A DNA stretch of 64,000 bases from Ganoderma boninense (GCA_002900995.3 CM035309.1:3788389-3852388), one strand, 5' to 3'; positions 20,960 through 32,912 are shown, counted from the stretch's first letter. Translations and numbers: made by a program. Notes: generated by a model not told the origin, from the sequence alone.

Positions 20960-22190
20960 GCCGTTCCCATCAGAAGAAGAGGTCCTCCAGCTCCTGGCCC
21001 TCAGCAGACTTCACGCGTCTCTCGAGAAGCTTGTGCTCTCGAGCGAGTGGGCACCTCTCCTCGCCATGTTTCAGTGGAGGTAGCCTAGGCTGCGCGGGCG
21101 GCACCTCGTGACGAGCAGCGGTCACTCACCCCGTTTCGTACATGACGTTGTCCTCCGCCATGTCTAACCTTCGAACCCTTATCGTCGGGCTCACGCTTAT
21201 GTCCCAAGGTACCCAAGTTCACTTTGATCTCCTGGATGTCGGACGCCAATCCCCTGGCCTGACCTCGCTCAGCTCCCCGTGGCGCATCGTAATCCGAGCC
21301 ACGAATTCTATCGATACCTCCCCCCCATCCTTCGTGCCCTCTCGCTGGCCCTGTATACGTCTTCACAAGTAGGAGGAAGTGTGGATCATCAGACGGCTGA
21401 TATACACGGTGCACGTATACGAATATCCTGTGCTGACCTCGGCGGAGATGCTCGGGATTCTTGAGAACTGCCACCTGCTACACCTCACACGGCTGGACTA
21501 CGAAGCCACGGAAACGGAAGCAGAACTGGACTTACTCCGCAGCCTAGGATCGATGTTCCCACAACTTTCCTGGTTGCAAATTCGCGGTTACCGTGTTGCC
21601 ACCCCGAGCGCCGACCTGCAGGCCTGTGTAGGCTTGTTCTCTGACGGGCTGGCCTTCGTAGTACGTATCTCTTCACAGATTCCGATTTCTTGTGCCTTGG
21701 GTACTGAGGTGGAGTCATCCGCCATCGCAGGACGACATCGGACCTGCCCAGGCTCCATACTACCTGAGCCTATCTAGACCTTCCTCGGCAACATATTATG
21801 CAAGACGACTATCCCTTCTATTATGTCCGCGCAAAAATAGACGAGTTCATCAGGACCCTCTCAGGCTGCGATGTGGCGTGGGCTATCCCCTCGCTCGAGA
21901 CGATCTATATGTGGCGACCACGGTGGACTGGACATATAGAGTGGGCCCCTTTCGAGGTCGTGCGCCGCGTAGACGGCTCGGCCAAAGACGATGTTGAGAT
22001 ACGATGTCCCGAGGATGTGAGGAAGTGCGGTGGGCCCCGTTATCCCGCTGTACCCATGATTGATCAGTACGGCGTAGACCTTGAAGCGGTCGCTCGGCCC
22101 TGTGTTCAGCCTATTCTCTGTACAGCCGTAATCACATCACAGCGTTCAATTGTTGCACCCCAAGATTGCTTCTCGTACAGTGCCGGTTTC
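20960..22190 (+). pseudogene. F-box/LRR pseudogene, unit 2
   Basis: No F-box remains. It starts in the middle of the LRR part (F-P-S-E-E-E-V-L-Q-L-L and S-L-E-K-L-V-L-S-S-E-W-A-P), meets a stop after F-Q-W-R near 21080, then is open from 21379 to 21777 (S-A-E-M-L-G-I-L-E-N-C, F-P-Q-L-S-W-L-Q-I-R-G-Y). The final exon 21798-22208 keeps M-W-R-P-R-W-T-G-H-I-E-W-A-P-F-E-V-V-R. Truncated differently from the unit 1 copy, so the two decayed at least partly independently. Confidence 0.7.
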
Positions 22191-22399
22191 TGGGCGCGGT
22201 GTGCCTGACGCGAAGTTTGGCTGCGACGACCCACGGCATTCGTGCACAGCAGTCCTTGGGTCCTATCTGCGCGGAATCCCTGAGCGACAGAATGAACCCC
22301 GAATATCTGAGAAGCGACGTGAAGGCACGGACCTCCACGCGTATGGTGCGCACCTGGCCTCTAGGCTTGATTGAGGCAGAGGTGGCCCACGTCAGAAGA

Positions 22400-22990
22400 G
22401 GTGAAGTTGAATGATGGCGGAGACACAAGCAGCATGTCGACCATCGATACGACTCGCCGCGCTGCTCGTCTTATTGTCGTCCGACAGACTAGGGCAGCGC
22501 TCTGAGACGGATTCGTGTATTAGGATCCACGTCGAGGGCGACGGACCCCCTGGGACCGCTTCTGTGCCATCCGAAGAGCGGTGAGTAGAGCTCCGCCACG
22601 GTGGAGAACAACAAGCGAGGCACCTCACTTCGGACCTTCACCGTTCCATCAGGCTTCGAAGGATTTTCTTTCAGCTTGGGCGGCGACTAGAGGCGAGCGC
22701 AAATATCAACGTCCAAATGCGGAGGTGCCACCGAGTCATCGGAGTTTGTGAGGTCGCCGGAATGGGACGAGATTAGCGTCCGTGGCGAAATACGTCTCCC
22801 AACGAAGAACAAGCACAGGCCCGGGAGCGATTATCGCTGAGAAACTCAGCATGTGCTGATTCTCCACGATGGCAGCGATGGTCGGAAGCCAAGAGCCACT
22901 GGTCATCTGCCCACGACGCGCCAGCAACAGTCCAGAGCGAGTCGAACGTCGAACCGTGACCAACAGTGTCACCGTCACATCCTGAGGGTA
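22400..22990. repeat. Repeated module, copy 4 of 4
   Basis: Near-identical to copy 2 (9560-10130), with small deletions around 22795. On the minus strand 22736-23005 is a single open frame (S-G-S-W-L-P-T-I-A-A-I-V) that is split in copy 2. Confidence 0.4.
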
Positions 22991-23176
22991 CTCACCCGTC
23001 CCCACCGACCGCCTCGAGCGATGCTAGGTTGTGAGCGGAAACGAGAATGCCATTGCGCCCGACCCCGCTATGCACAATGCAATAGATACGACAACCGACG
23101 CCCCAAACCCCCTTGGTGAACGTCCCAGTCGGCCCTGGAAACCAAAGTCAGCCCCGCCACACCCCATCCCCATCCT

Positions 23177-25515
23177 TTAGTCGACCTTCTTCCCCGAGGC
23201 CGGAGCTCCATTCGGACTCCCGTTGCTCGCATGTCGCAGCCCGCTCGACCCCCGAGGCGGGGGTGGCGGCCCGCCTCCCTGCTGTTGTGCAAACACGCCC
23301 CCGGCCCCCGTCGCAGACCCAGGCGTCGGCGTCGGCGGGAAGTGCGAGTACAGATTCGGCGTCCCTGGCGCGGACGGCGTGCCCACGGCATGCGACGCAC
23401 TATACGGCGTCCCCGCCGTAGCAGCGGTCGGGAATGGGGACACGGGCGTGTGCGGCGAGAGCAATGAGGAGCCTCGGACGCCAGGGGACGGTCCCAGACC
23501 GAGGCCGTACGACGCCGAGCGGGACGTCGAGCCCGGCTGCGGGGCGTTGGCGCTGCCGAAGGAAGGCGAGTAAGGGCTCGGGCTGGGCTGCGGGCTGTTG
23601 AAGGTGCCGGACACGGGCGTGTTGGCGTAGCTGCCGTACGGCGAGCCGCCCTCGACGACCCACCCGTTGCCCTGGCGGACGACGCGGTCCTTGCCCGGGC
23701 GAAGGCGGAGGTCGTTCGGGTGGAAGCGCTTGCGGAGGTTCGCGCTGATGCTTGTGGACTCTGCTGCGACGATGCCGTTCGTGTGGTCTGCGCCGGTGAC
23801 GGCGTCGACCGCGTGCGTGCCAATCTTGACGGCGTAGCCCATGCAAACGAAGACGCCGCCAACTACTCCAACGACGCTGGAACACTTCGTATGAGAATGG
23901 ACGAAGGCATGCGTATGGTGATTTCACATACCGAATCAAGAACTGCACCAGGGTGGTTGTACGTTGGTGGATTGTAAGCTGAAGAGGTTCGAGGTCGAAT
24001 TTGAAGAATATTCCGGGGGTGCCGCGGTGGTGGTCAAGGACACGCGTGTAGTGCGTCACGCTGTACTGGTTGGTGTTCAAGGGCTTAGAACGAGGGGGAA
24101 CGTAGGTGGTCGGCACGACATGGATAAAGTACTGGTACGCGACGAACGCTGCAACATAGTAAATGTCAGCGCAAAAGTTGACGGTGGTTGGAACGGTTAC
24201 GACGCACGATGGTAGGCCATCTCAAATGAGTTGTCAAGAGGCTGGGTGATATCCGGGAAGTACGGTCCGAATGAAAACTCCGTAATGACGTGAGAGAGGT
24301 TCATCACTAAATTTCGTGTTAGGACTTTGGCTTACAGACAGCACAACGCAACAACTTACGCTTGTGGTCAACGTGTTCGTGACTCGCGTAGCCATGCCCG
24401 AGAGTCGTGACATGCAGGTTCGCCGTAACCCGCTTCGCGGTAACCGTGCCATAGATGCGACACGCGCTTCCGTCTGGCTGGTGATTATAAGTTGGCTTGA
24501 ATTTGTCTTGCGACCGACGAAGGACGGTGTCGAAGAAGCCTCGGGAAGTACGCGATTGCGAGACAGCCTGACGCACAGAAAGCGCGGCGGCGTGCTCTTT
24601 CAATGCAGTTGCCTGCCCAATGTCGAACTTTGTCCCGTCTCGCTTGAAGCCATCGCTGAGGTAGAGTCGATCGCCGACGGCGTCGCGAAGATCAATGCTC
24701 AGATCTAGAATGAAGAAAGGTTAGCCTCTCCTTCTCGATCTACGAACTTTGGCGTAGCTACACAGAAATCCCATTTCCGACCCCGTGCTGCAGTTGCAAC
24801 CCGCTCTACTCCACGGCGCGACAATTCCCGTTATTAGGACGGCGCCATTGGCCCCGTCAGGGATCAATGCGTGCCCTCTTTGCCACCGCGCGAAAGGTAG
24901 CATAAACACTCGCAGAGTGGGTTATTCAGAGAGAACAATGCAGCGTTTATGCTCGCGCGGTTCTCTGAGTATAGCGTAGCATCAACACATTGTGGGGTGA
25001 TTACGGCCGCAGCCCGGTGCGCGCACGGAGGCCGTGAGCTGAGACCAAAGCCCCCAGTATCAACATGAAGCCCATGGCTGTGGCCGCGTGATAGACTACT
25101 CCGAATCACCGGGGTGCTCATGTGGAATCGAGATACGCTCTCGCAGGGGGGGGCGTACGTTGGCAAGACGATAGAACGAGGACTCACACTGGCAGGGCAT
25201 ATTCACCACCATATCCACATTAATATCCAGCGTACTCGCTCCGAGGTTTTGGGCACCATTGGCCAAGTTCTCGACACCAAACTCGAAGTCCGGCCATCCC
25301 CATATAAATTCGCCCAGGTCGTTCAGAACAAGCAGGAAAGCGACAAAAGCGACGAAGATAGTGAGAAAGCCACGAGACTCGGACCGGGCCTTGTACGAGG
25401 CGGGGAGCTTGGGGAAGGCGTCGAACTGGGCGAGGGGCTGGGGGACGAGCTGGTCAAGCTTGTCCAGGAGCGAAGGGTCCGCAGCCTGGTCGGTGGTCTT
25501 GGTTATCGTTGCCAT
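23177..25515 (-). CDS. ERV41: Erv41-family ER-Golgi transport protein, copy 2
   Basis: Predicted 562 aa; CDS complement(join(23177..23876,23932..24148,24208..24306,24360..24704,25188..25515)). Same exons, signatures and two membrane helices as copy 1 (see 10353-12687). The C-terminal tail is the cleaner version: P-P-P-P-P-R-G-S-S-G-L-R-H then A-P-A-S-G-K-K-V-D, ending in a lysine-containing end that could serve as an ER/Golgi sorting signal (inference). Codon 4 is ATA, so only the first ATG can start the protein. Long first intron (483 nt) with hairpin kept. Flanked by the TUDOR-like gene upstream, as in unit 1. Confidence 0.92.
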
Positions 25516-26110
25516 CGCCTGAGCCGATGCAGAAGAGGTCGTCGGCGACGAGGCGAAGAAAAGGCAGCTGCCAGAGCGACCGGAGGGAGGAGGTGGTATA
25601 AACGTAAAGTCTGTTGCTCCCAAGCGCCCGGTCGACGTGTTCACTTGACCCGTGATCACCACCACCACGTCCAGCCCGAGCCCTCTTCCCTTCCTCCTCC
25701 CTCAATTCTCCGGCCGACTACCCGACCCGCGAGGTTCGCCCGGCTCTCTTTATACCGACAGTTGTCTCCTCTACTCTCTACCTTCATGTTTCGAAGTTTC
25801 AGGATGAGCAAGTTGCAACTTCACCCCCTCCTCAAGTTCATCCTTCGGCGGACGACCCACGCGTTAGCCACATCCAATGGCCTGTCAAAACGACGCCTTC
25901 AAATAGTCAATGACGACACGGAGTTCCGCTCTACGTAACTAACGAGAACTGAGTGGGAGCCATATCGCCGGAGATAGCAAGCACGGAGTCGGTTGCAACA
26001 TCCTAGCAGGTACGTTTCAACATATGGATCTCGGAAATACCAAGCTTCGAGTCCGGCCGTATGCCATGCTATTCTACAGCTTTCTTCCCGTGTCTCCGGT
26101 CCTCATCTTC

Positions 26111-26565
26111 TTATCCCACCACATCCGTCTCCGGCTCGACGTGGGACAAGGTTCCGGGATTGTGCGCCACGCGGTGGCCGTGCTGGCGAGTCGCAGTCAG
26201 CCCTGGTGCGACGATTCCCTCAATGTGGACTATTTTATCGCGCTTACCTGGTCTGTGTAGATGATCTTTGGCGGGTGCTTGATCGTGATCCCTAAGTCTG
26301 GTCCCATCTCCTGAATGTCTTGTTCATTCTCAATCACGGCTTCTACCTACAACACAAGGGTAGTGGTTGTGGTTATCCAACCCCAGTCGTATATTGTCCA
26401 GACGACCTACCACTCCCCGATGGACCCCTCCTCTGACCTTTGTCTCTACCAGATCTCCGACGTGTATTACACGACCTTGCTTGTCCTTCTCACCCTTCCG
26501 GAAGGTCTATCAGTGTCACGAATCCGACCCTGAATGCCTGAAAGGCCAAACGCACGTACCGGCAT
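26111..26565 (-). CDS. Hypervirulence-associated TUDOR-domain-like protein, copy 2
   Basis: Predicted 90 aa; CDS complement(join(26111..26182,26248..26346,26411..26506,26560..26565)). Same four-exon structure, including the 6-nt first coding exon, and the same core V-G-D-L-V-E-T-K-V-R-G-G and T-D-Q-H-G-H-R-V-A-H-N-P. Changes from copy 1 are mild (M-P-T-F-R-K instead of M-P-S-L-R-K; C-terminal D-V-V-G instead of D-V-A-G), which suggests both are under constraint or are alleles of one gene. Family role uncertain. Confidence 0.75.
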
Positions 26566-26804
26566 TCTGTGTCGTGGTGCGGTTCGTGCGTGTGTGTGTG
26601 AAGGGGTCGCTCGAGGAGGGAGCTCTTGACGGTACGACAGCCTATTCCTGCTATGCGCTTCATATATCTACACACCTTGACGGATGTCTTCAACATTGCG
26701 CAATACATTAGTCATTCGTTTCCACTGCAACCGCGTCACACATACGTTGCCTAGTTCAAGTTGCTCCGGCTGCTCCAACAACTATCAATATCCGGTAAGC
26801 GTTA

Positions 26805-27483
26805 CAGTATTTAACCGGTCCTCGGGACACCCAAATGCTGTTGGGCCGTGTGAGCTGTCCCTCCCTCCGACATAGCACATTTGAATTGAGATATATGTTA
26901 TGGTACATCTATACTACATTGCTACCGACTTTGGTGGAAAATGGGGCTAACGGGACTGAAATCGAGAGTCATCTTTGCGAAAAGCTCTTATCAACCGTAC
27001 CCTGGTCCTCGGGACAAGCGCTTAATTCCCTAAAGGCGAAGTTATTTATCTAGCCGACACTAGCCGAACCCTCGATTTGGGAAATCTTCAATTAAGCGCT
27101 GTCCCGACGAGGGCATCTGTGTCCCCTTGAATCTTTTCAACAAATATCTATCCTGTACCATCCACTCATGCCTGCATAAGTAGCACAAACACGAGTAGGG
27201 CATGAATTGAAGCTAAGTCCGAAATTATGGTGGATTTCTACTCGATTTGAGGTAGGTATCAAGTCAAGGTTGTCGCGAAACTTCAATTTTCCTGTAATCC
27301 GCCCGCAGAAAATGTTCTGGAGAGCTCTGTAGTTGGCGTGCTCCCTCCGAATTTGATATATGGAGTGCTATTATATATTACTACAAGTTTGTAGCAAAGT
27401 TGAGGCCAGCAGTGCACGGGAGAAGTGAGAAAATGTGGAACGTCCCGAGGACCCATGGCGTCCCGAGGACCGGTTAAATACTG
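26805..27483. mobile_element. Tc1/mariner-like MITE (679 bp)
   Basis: Perfect 24-bp TIRs: the left starts CAGTATTTAACCGGTCCTCG and the right ends CGAGGACCGGTTAAATACTG. The element is flanked on both sides by TA, and copy 1 of the duplicated segment has the empty site with a single TA (near 13990). TA target duplication and CAGT ends are typical of Tc1/mariner elements. No transposase ORF. A second inverted pair lies inside (around 27003-27030 and 27085-27115, sharing AGCGCTTAATT), so the element is multiply folded. Confidence 0.85.
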
Positions 27484-27639
27484 TACCTCTCCTGATCGAG
27501 TTAACCATTGATGGAACTGTGAACGCCTATCCCAGTCGCCCCCCTGTCGCTCATGATGAGACTTCTTGACGTACCTGCAACAGTGAGATCTCGACATCCC
27601 ACGTCCCGAATTCTGACATTTCCTTTCTCCCATCACGCA

Positions 27640-28037
27640 TGTGGTACTATGGTCAGCAAGCGGAGGCGCAAGGCGGAGAAGGCGTTGACCTGTGGGACTG
27701 ACAAGGAGGACGAGAGCACGCACTTCGAGTTCTATGACGATATCGACAAGGCGAGCGGGCGGGCTCCAGAAGACGATCCAGCGGACGTCCTACTCCCCTA
27801 GGACTGTGCCCACTTCTTCAAGGCCGAATCGTTCTCGCCGCAAGACGTCTATCATTTAGCTCGTAACGATTGTGACGTCTCCTGCGTATAGCCTGCGAGG
27901 TCGAGCCCGTCCTATTCGAGTCGGAGTCCGCAGACGAACTTGCCGGCGACAGCTCCGACAATTGCCCGGTGAAGAAGCTGCCTCCGCGCTTGAACCTCGA
28001 CAGGGTGGCGGCAACACGACGCATCTGCGACGCTAGT
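27640..28037 (+). pseudogene. Small acidic ORF, broken, copy 2
   Basis: The counterpart of 14150-14588 is open as K-A-E-K-A-L-T then F-E-F-Y-D-D-I-D-K and L-L-P, and then stops at TAG near 27800 where copy 1 has TCG. The downstream part (F-S-P-Q-D-V-Y-H-L-A-R) remains readable. Confidence 0.3.
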
Positions 28038-28283
28038 TAGGTGCATACGGGTGGGCAATACATTAACCTGCGAGTCTCGAGGCAAGCAGGCATAATACAT
28101 AGGAAGATCCGTTTGTCGTATGTTTGGACAATGCCATGATTCGTCCATGAGATGGGGTCCCTGAATCGATCTCAAAACTCGAATATGCATGTCGGCAATG
28201 TCGATGGTTTTTGTAATCTCCAGCCAGGTGTCCATTAAGATATCAGTATCAGTTCTGTGACAGAGCGGTGATGGTGCTACTCA

Positions 28284-30085
28284 TTAGAAGCCGCATACTT
28301 CGATTATCTAGAAATGAAAAGTATAAGCGGATAAGTCGATGGTGACAAAAGCCCTCCATGCGTACCGAGCCATCAGCAAAGTCGAGTTTTGCATCAACGT
28401 CGGGCGCGAGATCCTGTTTGCTGGCTTGGTCGAATAGCCTCCATGCCGCGCCACATTCCTCTCGTTGCAACAACCATAACCTGAAACCAGGTTGCCGGAG
28501 GATGCTCCCCAACTCCGCAGCAATGGGGTGAAGCGCTGCAATACGTTCGGTATAGGAGCGATATATCTCTGCATATTCCTCGCTAGTCATCGGAGTTAGA
28601 CGAATGGGGTTCGAGTGGGGCGGCTGTAAATGTGCACGGAGGGTGTGCAAGGAGTGGAGAGCTGATAATCGCTGCGCTACCGTCGCCTAAATTACAACAA
28701 TTAGATTCTACGCAGGCAAGACAATCGGACTTAGGAACTCACGACCGGAACTGACACTGCGTGGCGTGAAGGTCGGAAGCGTTGAGCTTCTAAGCACTGA
28801 ATGTTGGGAAATCTGTCAACAATGCACTGTAGAAGATCGTCCTCTGCATCGTCGACAAGGTACTCGAGCTGAAGGTTGTCGAGAAGCGGGGTAGATATCT
28901 TCGTGAGGATCTCCAGCATCTCCGAAGAGTAGAGGATGGGGGAGCCGTAGTAACGATACTTTAACGGTTCCCACAAGTGGAGGCAATGGTGGGGGGTGGC
29001 GCGCAGCGATAAGCGTCGCAAAGAGGCAGGGAGATGGGAAAAGATGCGATCTTCGGGATCCGGAAACGACAGGGTCAAGGCTTCCAGGTCCGGCCAAGGT
29101 AGTCGCGATTCGTAGCCTTCCGGCCATAGCATGAGCTGCTTCCGACTCACGCCCTGAGGTAACGCGAGCACGAGGTTCAGGATGCGCAGCCCCGGCATCC
29201 CACGAAATAAGGACGCAAGTGGGGTCGGAAAACCAACGCTCGGATGGAACTCTCCATTGAGGGAAAGTTCGCGAAGTCGTGGCCACTGGGTCTGCGACAT
29301 GACCGCGGCCGGTATGACCTCACTGGGGAGATGAAGCGATTCAAGAGACTGACGCAGACGTGGAAGGATGAAGGCGAGAGTATCTTGCTGGATCGGGTAT
29401 CTGAGGAGGAACGAATGAAGGACGGGCTGGTCGTATTGGAAGGTGGTGATGGGCGCAAGAGCTTCCGTCCATGTCTCTGGCGGTGCCTCTCTTGGGCTGA
29501 GAAGGTACGTTCGTAGAGCAAAGCTGCGAAGTTGAGGAGTCGAAAGAATGGCGGCTATCGAATCCCATCCGATTCCATGAGCCACTAGAGTGCGGAGCTC
29601 CAGGTGGACCGAGCGAAGACGAGGCATGGATCGCAAGGCGCGTCTGAGGAATGGGGGAGATAGTGTGCCACATAGCAACCGATCGGTGGTGAACTTGAGC
29701 GTTCTATGCGGATTCCTCATAGCAAGCATATCCGGACATTTGTCGATAAGATACAAGGCCCTAGAATAGTTTCCTCAGCATCGTCGGGAGCGCACCATTG
29801 GCTGAGCTCATTACCTCACATAAGGCCACAGAGAAAGAGGAAGGAAGCCGCCTTCATTGACTGCTTCCCTAACGAGGACACAGCAGCAGCTGAAGAGGAC
29901 GGGCATGGTTGCTATCCGTATTGCCCGGCAAGTCATGGATAACGGGAATAGCGCGCCGTTAGGCTGTAGGTAGTCAAATATTTGCGATAGAACATCAATG
30001 TCCAGCTTGTCGAGGCTAAAATGGCCAAGATTAACGCTTAGTAACACACTACAATTTCCTTCACGTACATGTTTTCAAGTCTCAT
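28284..30085 (-). CDS. F-box/LRR protein, intact
   Basis: Predicted 526 aa; CDS complement(join(28284..28307,28366..28686,28743..29760,29815..30015,30069..30085)), all GT-AG and in frame. The N-terminal F-box (about residues 6-50) reads L-D-I-D-V-L-S-Q-I-F-D-Y-L with L-S-M-T-C-R-A-I-R and P-V-L-F. Leucine-rich repeats follow (L-R-S-M-P-R-L-R-S-V-H-L, W-P-R-L-R-E-L-S-L-N-G, M-P-G-L-R-I-L-N-L, W-P-D-L-E-A-L-T-L-S). F-box proteins of this type generally link Skp1/Cul1 ubiquitin ligases to substrates chosen by the LRRs; the substrate is unknown. The first exon is 17 nt. Reading through the last intron would give a longer C-terminus; the spliced end (I-I-E-V-C-G-F) is preferred because the intron has good GTACGC/CTAG borders. 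Confidence 0.8.
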
Positions 30086-30326
30086 CGTGTCTCAGATGAA
30101 CGTAGAAGTTAGCCAGGAGTCAGGACCAGCGATTCGAGCGAACGCCACGGTTTGCCGGGCTCCGGCCTGCCCTAAACCCCGGCGGGCTGTCCACATCCCG
30201 CCCATAGACCTGGCGTACTCGGTTCTCCGTGTCCGCACAGAGCTACTGGTACGACACAAGAAGTAATCTTGCGATGACACAGTCGAGCACCGACTCGCGG
30301 TCGCAGTCGTAAATTTACTGATTTCT

Positions 30327-32220
30327 TCAAGGATCTACGTCATACTGACAGGGTATGGGCACAACGGGGTAGCATGGGCCTCCGTACTTCTTCACATCCA
30401 CAGGACATCTTATCTCAAAGTCACCTTCGGGCATGTTGTCTCCACGCACGATCTCGAAAGGAGCCCACTCTATCTGCCCCTGCTTCTGCGGTCGCCACAA
30501 GTAGACTATCTCCAGCGAGGGAATGTTGCCAGCGAGCGCGCGCGCGACGCGGTGCAGGACCTTCGTATACTCTTCGATGTCGACAGCGGCATAATAGATA
30601 GGTCCAAATTGGAGTATAATGGGCTGGCGTGGAAGGTCCAGATACCCACAGAACGTTCGGAGCTCCGGCAGGTTCCGAAGCGCCCTGCCAATTGCGTCCT
30701 GGACAGATACATGAGACACTGAATCACTCGAGAGATGAGGAAACGATTAGAAAACGTACAACGAAGTCGAGCTCTTCGTCATAAGAACCCCCTGCGACCG
30801 TCCGTGAACGGGTAGTGGCTCTGTGGCACCCGTCGACATTGATCCAAGGCCTCCGTTCGCGGTAACGATGGATCTGAAGCCAAGCAAGTTGCGGGAACAT
30901 CGGACCACGCTGCTCAGCAATCCGAGCTCCTCCCCGTCGGCTTGGTATTCGATCTCCAGACGCGTGAGATGGGGGAGTTGACACTTCCGCAGGATTCCAA
31001 GCATCTCTGCCGCAGTCAGAATTGGATATTCGTACCCATGGGCCATGAAGCTCAGACGTCGGCTGGTCCACGCTTTCTCCGATTTGTGTGGGCGGCAGCA
31101 CAAGGAGAGGGTCCGGATAGAGGTCGGAAGGTAACGATACAGCTCGTCTGCAGGATGAGGATGCGCCACGTATAGATGGGAAAGGTCCCGCCAGGGAAAC
31201 GACATCGGGGAACCAAGAGGCCAAAGTGGCTCGGCACGCGGGCATGCCTCCGATACTAGCGTGAGCTCTAGGGCAAGCGTACGGAGATTGGGCATGGCGG
31301 AGAGGAGCGTCATGTATGGAACAGGAGGCCGAGACTGTCGCTCGCCACGGAGACGGAGTTCCGCGTAGGCTGGGCCAGCACCATTGGGACATGGCGAGAA
31401 GGGGTGCTGGTTCGACGGAGAGCACAAGTCTCTCGAGCGATGTATGGATTCTCTCGAGTACGAGGTGAAGGATTTCTGCTTCCGATGGGAACGGGTAATT
31501 GCTTGCGGGTCGTCATCGCATTGAGTCGATTGGAAAAGACCTCGTAATGAAACGCTGTGATGGGCGAGATTGAGTGGAGGCTGTAGTCGTCGTCGGGAAG
31601 TTTGGATGGGGAAAGGAGGAGGCCGACGATCGAGATTTCTCGAATCTGAGGGATGGATAGGAGCATCTTAACTGTCGCCCACGGCAAGCCATGAACAACC
31701 CGATCTCTAGTGCAAATAGTGATGGAACGCAGGGCGGACATGCTCCGTAAACTCTGTTCCAGCATTGAACCTCCGATAACGCCACATAGGAAGGGATCCT
31801 GTGCGAATCGAAGTCGGATCCGGTGGCGAGTGCCCCAGACCTGGTTTTGGAGTTTGGTCTCCCCAACTTCCTGATCCTGGCATCGATCTTCAATCGTAAG
31901 GTATCTGCGGGTATCTGGGAGTGAGCACTGATCACAAAGGCACCACGTACAACGAATGCACCTGACGAACGATGCAAGATTTGTGGGGACAAAGCATGCT
32001 GGATCCTGAAAAGGGCCCAGTACAGGTCTCCGAATTCTCCCGAATATGAATGGCATGGATGCTGTCCTCAAAGCTCGGCAAGTCTGCGAGAGTGGACGTA
32101 GAGTTCCGGACGATTGAAGAGTCTCGGCGAGGATACAGAGGAGCACATCGTGATTGATGCTTTCTAGCCTTGGCTATGGATGAGAAACAGGCCGAAATGA
32201 TGGGAAAAGATACGTACATG
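30327..32220 (-). pseudogene. F-box/LRR pseudogene with three frameshifts
   Basis: Closest to the unit 1/2 LRR pseudogenes. The F-box exon reads I-N-H-D-V-L-L-C-I-L-A with L-S-Q-T-C-R-A-L-R and P-F-I-F; then L-C-G-V-I-G-G-S-M-L-E-Q-S-L, W-A-T-V-K-M-L-L-S-I-P-Q-I-R-E-I-S-I. The frame changes near 31510, near 31362 (an extra G within W-P-S-L-R...E-L-R-L) and near 30900 (M-F-P-Q-L-A-W-L-Q-I-H). The last exon, ending at 30327, keeps Y-L-W-R-P-Q-K-Q-G-Q-I-E-W-A-P-F-E-I-V-R. All three shifts are single-base, so either a real pseudogene or uncorrected read errors. Confidence 0.7.
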
Positions 32221-32912
32221 TCTTTTGAACGTCTCGAAAGGCAGGTAGAAGGTTGAGCGAACCCAGGGTGAAAAGTGGCGCGCGCAACTGAGACCCCCAG
32301 TGCCCACTGGCATGCCATTGCCATTATACGTGTTGGAGATTATGTAACCGCCGCCGCTTGCTCTGGGAGTCTGAGGGACTTGGATCAAAAATACCATTCA
32401 CGACTTCCAAGCCTCAAGTTTAAATTTCTGGCCCTCAAGCGACACCGCGCAGGGATGCGACCGTATTACTCACAGTATTGGATAGGCCCTCGCGGCTACA
32501 CAAGGGAACATCGGCGCCATCTGCCGGCGCTGAGTATTTTTGAACCCAAGGACTATAGGACCAACCTAAGCAACTTATAAAGTACAACAGCCCCGGATGC
32601 CCACCATATTGCATCAAAATACACACTTACAGTGAAGTAGGTCACGGTGGTTCGTAGTAAAACTCGTGGCAGCTGCGGCCGCGCCCGGCAGTCGGCGCCA
32701 GTACTCGACCTGCCCTAAACCTGATATTCTTGCAGACGCTTTCGCCTCCCACCAGCCAGTGCACCAGTGACCAACTGGTTCTTTCTGGTTCGAATATTCA
32801 ACAGTGCCGTCATGATGCTCACTGGTATTGGCAGTGTACCAGACCCAAATGCGTGAGCGCTCATTGAGTCAACACTTAGTCAACAAGTACTTAACTGGTC
32901 TCGACTTAAAGG
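32221..32912. other. Intergenic, divergent F-box genes
   Basis: About 690 bp between a minus-strand and a plus-strand family member; would hold both promoters. Nothing else recognised. Confidence 0.5.

Larger units (their letters stand above)
20690..28185. repeat. Large duplicated segment, copy 2
   Basis: Counterpart of 7340-14743. The stretch from about 21380 to 28185 differs from copy 1 by scattered substitutions, a few small deletions (for example near 22795 and 26710) and one 679-bp element insertion. Continues without a break into the F-box/LRR array, unlike copy 1. Confidence 0.95.
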
